A stretch of DNA of 64,000 nt from JABDOU01 sp041567895 (lineage in GTDB: Bacteria > Actinomycetota > Acidimicrobiia > Spongiisociales > SHLN01). The stretch spans positions 19,206-83,205 of the forward strand of contig JBFGAX010000004.1 in assembly GCA_041567895.1 (NCBI GenBank), read 5' to 3'. Shown piece after piece: positions 58,981 through 64,000 of this stretch. The notes under the pieces were generated by a model. That model saw nothing but the letters and a program-made list of their open reading frames with translations. It did not search any database and was not told the origin of the DNA. Position 1 is the stretch's first letter, and each line of letters begins with the position of its first letter. The position numbers and the translations under genes are program-made.

Positions 58981-59030
58981 GCCCCATCAGACAACACCCC
59001 GCTTCGTTGCACCATTACTATCCGGCCCGC

Positions 59031-59939
59031 ATGCTGGCGCCTCAACTCAACGACAATTTCATTCATGTCGCCTCCGGCAAGGTGCGCGACATCTACCAAT
59101 TCGACGACGACCATCTGGTGATGGTGACGAGCGATCGGATCTCGGCTTTCGACGTCGTCATGGGACAGCCAATACCCGATAAGGGTCGCGTGCTCACCGG
59201 CCTTTCCGTGTTCTGGTTCAGCCGATTGCCGGTCGCCAACCATCTCGAATCTGTTGACCCCTGGGATATCCCCGCCATGGATGAGCGCTCCGCCGAACAG
59301 CTCGCCGGTCGCACCATGATCACCCGCAAGGCCGAGGTGATCCCCATGGAGTGCGTCGTGCGCGGCTACCTCTACGGTTCATCCTGGAAGGAATACGAAA
59401 CGGGCGGCGGTCCCACGACGGAACACCTCCCTGATGGGTTGATGCAGGCCAGCAAGTTGGAGACTCCGTTGTTTACGCCTGCAACCAAAGCAGAGACGGG
59501 CCACGACGAGAACCTGAACGAGGCCGACGCCCGCCGGCTCGTCGGCGATGATCTCTACGACGAGTTGCGAGTCCGGAGTCTTGCCATCTACGAGGCAGGT
59601 CGCGACTATGCCGCCGAGCGCGGCATCATCCTGGCCGACACGAAGTTCGAATTTGGTTTCGTCGACGGCGAGCTGACGCTGATCGATGAGGTGCTGACCC
59701 CTGACAGTTCGAGATATTGGCCGGCCACAGCCTGGGCAGAAGGCGCAACGATGCCGAGTTTCGACAAACAGTTTCTACGGGACTGGCTCGAAACACAGCC
59801 CTGGGATAAGACGGCTCCGGCCCCAACGCTGCCGGGAGAGATCGTCGCGGGAACTCGCAGTCGCTACGTCGAGGCGTACGAATTGCTGACGGGTGAGTCG
59901 TTTGAGACATACCTCAAGGATTCTGGCGTCGCGAGGTGA
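59031..59939 (+). CDS. purC: SAICAR synthetase
   Basis: The protein has SGKVRDIYQFDDDHLVMVTSDRISAFD (in parts: SGKVRDIYQF, SDRISAFDVV), EVIPMECVVRGYLYGSSWKEY and ADTKFEFGFVDGELTLIDE, all PurC motifs. The start is ATG 59031 (302 residues); a TTG at 59007 is possible. No strong ribosome site is seen, so the start is less certain. It heads the purC-purS-purQ-purL unit and overlaps purS by four bases. Confidence 0.94.
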   Translation: MLAPQLNDNFIHVASGKVRDIYQFDDDHLVMVTSDRISAFDVVMGQPIPDKGRVLTGLSVFWFSRLPVANHLESVDPWDIPAMDERSAEQLAGRTMITRKAEVIPMECVVRGYLYGSSWKEYETGGGPTTEHLPDGLMQASKLETPLFTPATKAETGHDENLNEADARRLVGDDLYDELRVRSLAIYEAGRDYAAERGIILADTKFEFGFVDGELTLIDEVLTPDSSRYWPATAWAEGATMPSFDKQFLRDWLETQPWDKTAPAPTLPGEIVAGTRSRYVEAYELLTGESFETYLKDSGVAR

Positions 59940-60178
59940 AGGTACGCGTGCACGTTCAACGGCGTCCTGGTATTGCCGATCCCGAAGGTTCGACGACCGC
60001 TCAGGCGCTGCGGTCATTGGGTTTCGACGGGGTGCAGGAGGTCGTGATCGGTCGTGCGATCGACGTTGAGGTCGCTACCGATGACGCGGGATTGGCTCTG
60101 GACCAGGTCGAGGACATGTGTAGACAGCTGTTGACGAACCCGGTTCTGGAGGACTTCGATCTCGAGGTTCTTGCTTGA
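59936..60178 (+). CDS. purS: FGAM synthase subunit PurS
   Basis: The 80-residue protein (KVRVHVQRRPGIADPEGSTT, GLALDQVEDMCRQLLTNPVLEDF) is a typical PurS. It docks PurQ to small PurL. GTG start overlaps purC; the stop overlaps the purQ start (TTGA). Confidence 0.93.
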   Translation: MKVRVHVQRRPGIADPEGSTTAQALRSLGFDGVQEVVIGRAIDVEVATDDAGLALDQVEDMCRQLLTNPVLEDFDLEVLA

Positions 60179-60846
60179 GGGTTGCTGTTGCAGTTTTCCC
60201 CGGCACCAACTGCGAACACGACGTCGCATACGCCCTCGAATTGCAGGGAGCTGCCCCGGAGCTGGTGTGGCACACGAGCGAAGATCTCTCAGGCTTCGAT
60301 GGTGTCGTATTGCCGGGCGGCTTCGCCCATGGGGACTACCTGCGAACGGGAGCAATCGCCAGATTTTCACCGATCATGTCCGAGGTCTCTCGACTGGCGC
60401 AAGCCGGACGGCCCGTCCTCGGGATATGCAATGGTTTTCAGATTCTGTGTGAGGCCGGGCTGCTGTCGGGTGCCCTGGTGTCGAATCGGAATCGTTCGTT
60501 TATTTGCCGTCCGATTCACGTGCGGGTCGAGTCGACGAATTCGATTCTCACCGCTCAAGCAACCCGGGAACAGGTCATTCAGATTCCGTTGAACAGCTAC
60601 GAAGGAAGGTTCGTTGCGCCGGACGGGGACGACCAGGTCGTACTGCGGTACTGCGGTCCCGACGGTGAGCTGGATGAACGATTCAATCCGAATGGCTCGA
60701 CAGATTCGATCGCGGGCACGAGCAATGGCATCGGCAATGTGGTCGGCCTCATGCCGCATCCCGAACGGGCAATTGAAGACTTGCTCGGGTCGGGCGACGG
60801 TTCGCTTCTCATCGGCTCGTTTGTCACGTCTCTGCAACCGGCATGA
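60175..60846 (+). CDS. purQ: FGAM synthase glutaminase subunit PurQ
   Basis: Starting at TTG 60175, the 223-residue class I glutaminase has VAVFPGTNCEHDVAYALEL, the Cys nucleophile in VLGICNGFQIL and HPERAIEDL. It passes ammonia to PurL. It overlaps purL (ATGA). Confidence 0.95.
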   Translation: MRVAVAVFPGTNCEHDVAYALELQGAAPELVWHTSEDLSGFDGVVLPGGFAHGDYLRTGAIARFSPIMSEVSRLAQAGRPVLGICNGFQILCEAGLLSGALVSNRNRSFICRPIHVRVESTNSILTAQATREQVIQIPLNSYEGRFVAPDGDDQVVLRYCGPDGELDERFNPNGSTDSIAGTSNGIGNVVGLMPHPERAIEDLLGSGDGSLLIGSFVTSLQPA

Positions 60847-63002
60847 CGTCGCTCCATCGTCAGCTGGGCATGACCGACGACGAATACGCCTCGGTGGTCG
60901 AAATCCTCGACCGAGACCCGGAACCGGCGGAGTTGGCGATGTATTCGGTGATGTGGTCGGAACACTGCTCGTATAAGTCGTCCAGGGCTCATCTTGGCCG
61001 ATTCCCCACCGAGGGTGCCCGGGTTGTGGTCGGCCCCGGCGAGAATGCCGGAGTGGTTGATCTCGGAGACGGCTGGCTGGCTGCCATTCGGATTGAATCC
61101 CACAATCACCCTTCCTATGTCGAGCCCTATCAGGGAGCCGCAACCGGCGTCGGCGGCATGTTGCGCGACATTTTCACGATGGGGGCCCGTCCGATTGCCT
61201 TGTGGGACGCCATCCGCTTCGGACCGCTCGATGACGCGAAGAATCGCTATCTCTTCGATGGCGTCGTGAAAGGGATCGCCGGATACGGCAATGCGGTTGG
61301 CGTACCCACGGTCGGGGGAGAGCTCGAGTTCGACGATAGTTACGCCCATAACCCCCTCGTCAACGTCATGTGTCTCGGGATCATGCGGTCCGAGCAATTG
61401 CAGCTCGGCTCGCCGGGTCAGGTCGGCGACGTCGGGATCCTTCTGGGAGCATCGACCGGGAGAGACGGAATCGGTGGTGCTTCGATTCTCGCATCAGCCG
61501 CCTTCGAGCCGGGTTCGGAGGACAAGCGACCGTCGGTGCAGGTGGGCGATCCATTCGAAGAAAAGAAGCTGATCGAGGCGTGTCTCGAGTTGTACGAAAA
61601 GGATCTGGTCACGGGTGTTCAGGACCTGGGTGCCGCCGGCTTGAGTTGCGCAACCTCGGAACCTCCCAGCAGGGCCGGGGTCGGCATGGATGTCGACCTC
61701 GATGCCGTTCATCTCAGGGAGGAGGGGATGACGGCGGCCGAGATCCTGATGAGCGAATCGCAGGAGCGGATGCTCGCGTTCGTCCAACCGTCGAACGTGG
61801 ACAAAGTGTTGGAGATCGCGAGACGCTGGGAGATCGAATCTCGCGTCATCGGAACGGTGACTCCGGGCAAACTGCTCCGGGTGTTTCATCGTGGAGAAAA
61901 GGTGGTCGAGATTCCGGCGGCCTCGCTGACCGAGGACGCACCGAAGCTCTATCGCAACATCGCGCAACCCGCTTGGCAGGAGTCCTTGTGGGCTTCCAAC
62001 CCGATCGCCGGCTCGCGACCAACGATCGACGAGACCCTCATTGCCCTTCTCGACGACCCGGGCCTTGGCGATACATCTTTCGTGTATGAGCAATACGACC
62101 ACATGCTGTTTCTCAACACCCTCGTAGGCCCCGGAAACGATGGAACCCTGCTGCGCATCAAAGGAACAACCAAAGCTCTGGCAGGTTCTGTTGACGGCAA
62201 CGGCCGTCTTTGTTATCTCGATCCGAGGCGTGGGTCTGAACGGCTCGTCTACGAAGCAGCCTTGAATGTTGCCGTAACCGGAGCCCGACCGCTCGCCGTC
62301 GTAGACAATCTGAATTTCGGCAATCCCGAGCAGCCCGAGGTCATGTGGCAATTCACCGAATCGATTGAAGGTATCTCGATCGCTTGCGAGGCGCTGGCCA
62401 TCCCGGTGGTTGGCGGAAACGTCAGTTTCTACAACGAGGGCGGCGGATCCAACATCCATCCGACACCGGTCGTCGGCATGCTCGGTCTGGCTGACCCGGT
62501 GCCGCACCAGCCGCCCCGGCTAGATCGCGCCGAAGAGGGAATGGAGATCTGGATGCTGGGCGATCTCGATACGATCGATCTCGCCGGATCGGCCGCACAG
62601 CGCATTGCTTGGCAGGAGCTCTCAGGGCGCCCGGTTGCCACCGATCCCGATCTCGCGAGGCGTCTGACCGAGGCTGCCGCCACCCTCGCTCACATGGTCC
62701 CCGTGTTGCACGACGTCGGTCGCGGTGGCCTGGCGCTCGCTCTGGCCGAGATTGCGATCGAGTCGGGCGTCGGAGTGGATGTCCCGGAGGATCGATGGGA
62801 TCATCTGTTCGGTGAGGCGCCGCATCGCCTGATTGTCATTTCGCCCACCGGCGGACCCATTGAGACCATCGCGGCCGGCCTGAACATCGAGGCGCGTCGC
62901 ATAGGAACCGTTGCCGGAGATCGTGTCGACATCGGCGGCTCTAACACCGACCTTCTCACCGCGAAACGTGTGTGGCAGTCGTCAATTCGAAGCCGCATCT
63001 GA
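60843..63002 (+). CDS. purL: FGAM synthase subunit PurL (small type)
   Basis: The 719-residue protein is the small PurL that needs PurS and PurQ. Motifs include MWSEHCSYKSS, ESHNHPSYVEPYQGAATGVGG, VGVPTVGGELEFDDSY, QDLGAAGLSCATSE and the C-terminal VGRGGLALALAEIAIESG. It ends the second purine unit; purF does not follow, the next gene being a DsbA-like lipoprotein. Confidence 0.96.
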   Translation: MTSLHRQLGMTDDEYASVVEILDRDPEPAELAMYSVMWSEHCSYKSSRAHLGRFPTEGARVVVGPGENAGVVDLGDGWLAAIRIESHNHPSYVEPYQGAATGVGGMLRDIFTMGARPIALWDAIRFGPLDDAKNRYLFDGVVKGIAGYGNAVGVPTVGGELEFDDSYAHNPLVNVMCLGIMRSEQLQLGSPGQVGDVGILLGASTGRDGIGGASILASAAFEPGSEDKRPSVQVGDPFEEKKLIEACLELYEKDLVTGVQDLGAAGLSCATSEPPSRAGVGMDVDLDAVHLREEGMTAAEILMSESQERMLAFVQPSNVDKVLEIARRWEIESRVIGTVTPGKLLRVFHRGEKVVEIPAASLTEDAPKLYRNIAQPAWQESLWASNPIAGSRPTIDETLIALLDDPGLGDTSFVYEQYDHMLFLNTLVGPGNDGTLLRIKGTTKALAGSVDGNGRLCYLDPRRGSERLVYEAALNVAVTGARPLAVVDNLNFGNPEQPEVMWQFTESIEGISIACEALAIPVVGGNVSFYNEGGGSNIHPTPVVGMLGLADPVPHQPPRLDRAEEGMEIWMLGDLDTIDLAGSAAQRIAWQELSGRPVATDPDLARRLTEAAATLAHMVPVLHDVGRGGLALALAEIAIESGVGVDVPEDRWDHLFGEAPHRLIVISPTGGPIETIAAGLNIEARRIGTVAGDRVDIGGSNTDLLTAKRVWQSSIRSRI

Positions 63003-63118
63003 TTTTCCTGATAAGCGGCGGTTGAACGGGACGCTCGTAGAATCTCCCGATATCTTGATGTCAGTGGCACAATTGACCACTCATCATTTCATCTGGCGGG
63101 TTTTCGGAGGTCGGTTCA

Positions 63119-64000
63119 ATGACTACAGCACGTTGGCTGCTCACGTCTGCACTCGCCTGGGCCCTTCTTCTGGTGCTGTCCGCTTGTTCCTCTCCGGCTG
63201 CCGAGCAGGAACAAGATTGCCTGCTGGACGGGTCATGTATCGAGGGACCGCAGCCAGATACTGCGGTTCAACCCGTTGCTTCGGTTGACCAGGCGACATA
63301 TCTAGGAATGCCGGTGGGATTCACGCCCGACGGATTTCCGTACATTGGTGACCCGGATGCTCCGGTAACGCTGGTCGAGTTCACCGACTATCTCTGCCCC
63401 TTCTGCCTGCGCCATACAAGCCAAACCATGCCGGCGTTGCTGCTCGAGTACGGCATTTCCGGAGACGTCAACTTCGTGTTTCGCGACTTTCCGATCGACG
63501 TTCTCCATCCGACGGCGCCTCAAGGGCACGCCGCTTCCCTTTGTGTCGCCGAACAGGGAGCGGTGGAATTCTGGCAGTTCCACGATCAACTGTTCAGAGC
63601 CCAGGACGAGTGGTCTCAGTTGAGTGATCCGGCCGAGTTCTTGGCCCAAACCGCCGCAGACCTCGAACTCGACACCCTCGCGTTTGACGAGTGTGTCGAG
63701 TCCGGTCGAACGAATCAGATCGTGGAAGACCGGGTTGCTCAGGCCGAACTGTTCGGATTCGACGGCACCCCGAGTTTCAAGTTCGTCTCGAATGACGACA
63801 ATGCCACGTTCGATCTGGTGGGAGCTCAGGCGGTGTCCGTTTTTCAACAATGGTTGGATGCGTTGCTGGAGGGTGGGGTTCCGCCGGGAGCCGTCCCCTC
63901 CACCGGCTTGACCTCGGAGTCGGAGGCGACCGAGATCGAGCCTTCGAGCTTCAGTGTTGATCCTGAGCGCCAGGACACATATCAAGGTCTTCCAGTTGGC
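63119..64000 (+). CDS. DsbA-like thioredoxin-fold lipoprotein (partial, tandem unit begins at edge)
   Basis: From ATG 63119, eight bases after GGAGG, the frame is open to the window edge (294 codons, no stop). It has a lipoprotein signal (LAWALLLVLSAC), a spacer, then a DsbA/Thioredoxin_4-type domain with YIGDPDAPVTLVEFTDYLCPFC, where CPFC is the redox motif, and DGTPSFKFV as the cis-Pro loop. Just before the domain stands TYLGMPVGFTPDG; the last residues before the edge are TYQGLPVG after a linker, so a second copy of the domain probably follows. Likely a periplasmic or extracellular thiol oxidoreductase. Confidence 0.87.
   Translation, partial: MTTARWLLTSALAWALLLVLSACSSPAAEQEQDCLLDGSCIEGPQPDTAVQPVASVDQATYLGMPVGFTPDGFPYIGDPDAPVTLVEFTDYLCPFCLRHTSQTMPALLLEYGISGDVNFVFRDFPIDVLHPTAPQGHAASLCVAEQGAVEFWQFHDQLFRAQDEWSQLSDPAEFLAQTAADLELDTLAFDECVESGRTNQIVEDRVAQAELFGFDGTPSFKFVSNDDNATFDLVGAQAVSVFQQWLDALLEGGVPPGAVPSTGLTSESEATEIEPSSFSVDPERQDTYQGLPVG

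Overview
The window is about 64 kb of compact, moderately GC-rich bacterial chromosome, with short gaps and many stop/start overlaps of the NTGA type. It most resembles an uncultured actinobacterium, probably of the class Acidimicrobiia. The evidence is indirect: the rpsF-ssb-rpsR-rplI-dnaB order, an Lhr helicase, DUF4395 and deazaflavin/PPOX-type reductases, and lipoproteins with long Ser/Thr linkers after the lipobox. No rRNA or other decisive marker is present, so the class is an inference.

Layout. 1-4.3 kb: two secreted minus-strand proteins built on the same GDWxGDGxDTxGxYR repeat flank a small SelW/Rdx-type gene whose active-site motif is CVPU, with an in-frame TGA. 4.4-8.9 kb: a minus-strand operon for a THI5/NMT1-type ABC importer (two permeases, ATPase, lipoprotein receptor) ending in a thioesterase-like gene. 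9.1-13.8 kb: a VWA/DUF11 surface protein with an LPATG-type tail, a LapA-like protein, an M24B peptidase and a Sel1-repeat protein. 13.9-23.5 kb: Lhr helicase, a deazaflavin-type reductase, DUF4395, isocitrate dehydrogenase kinase/phosphatase (aceK), a Nei-type glycosylase, an HMG-CoA-lyase-like enzyme and Tag. 23.6-29.1 kb: a FIST sensor/PAS histidine kinase pair, an acyltransferase, a DHH phosphoesterase and a UppS-like prenyltransferase. 29.1-29.75 kb: a non-coding stretch with two direct ~220-bp repeats and a perfect terminator hairpin. 29.8-36.2 kb: pyrE, a membrane protein, nfo, a GAF-GGDEF protein, a PPOX protein, panB and a DUF192 lipoprotein with no ordinary start codon. 36.3-39.6 kb: rpsF-ssb-rpsR-rplI-dnaB. 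39.8-47.8 kb: cfa, a two-gene proline catabolism operon, a TetR regulator, an SLC12-like transporter and a class I GATase. 48.1-52.9 kb: a putative HExxH peptidase, dcd, tRNA-Gly(CCC), an LppM-like lipoprotein, MscS and a PQQ-type sugar dehydrogenase. 53-63 kb: de novo purine synthesis as purA-purD-purE-purB and purC-purS-purQ-purL, split by a lipoprotein and a DinB-like gene. 63.1 kb to the edge: a DsbA-like lipoprotein that appears to begin a second DsbA unit at the window end.

The purine genes work as two tightly coupled units. PurS, PurQ and small PurL form the FGAM synthase complex; purF, purM, purN, purH and purK are not in this window. The most notable single item is the selenoprotein gene, because ordinary gene calling would truncate or miss it. 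The least explained DNA is the repeat pair plus terminator upstream of pyrE.
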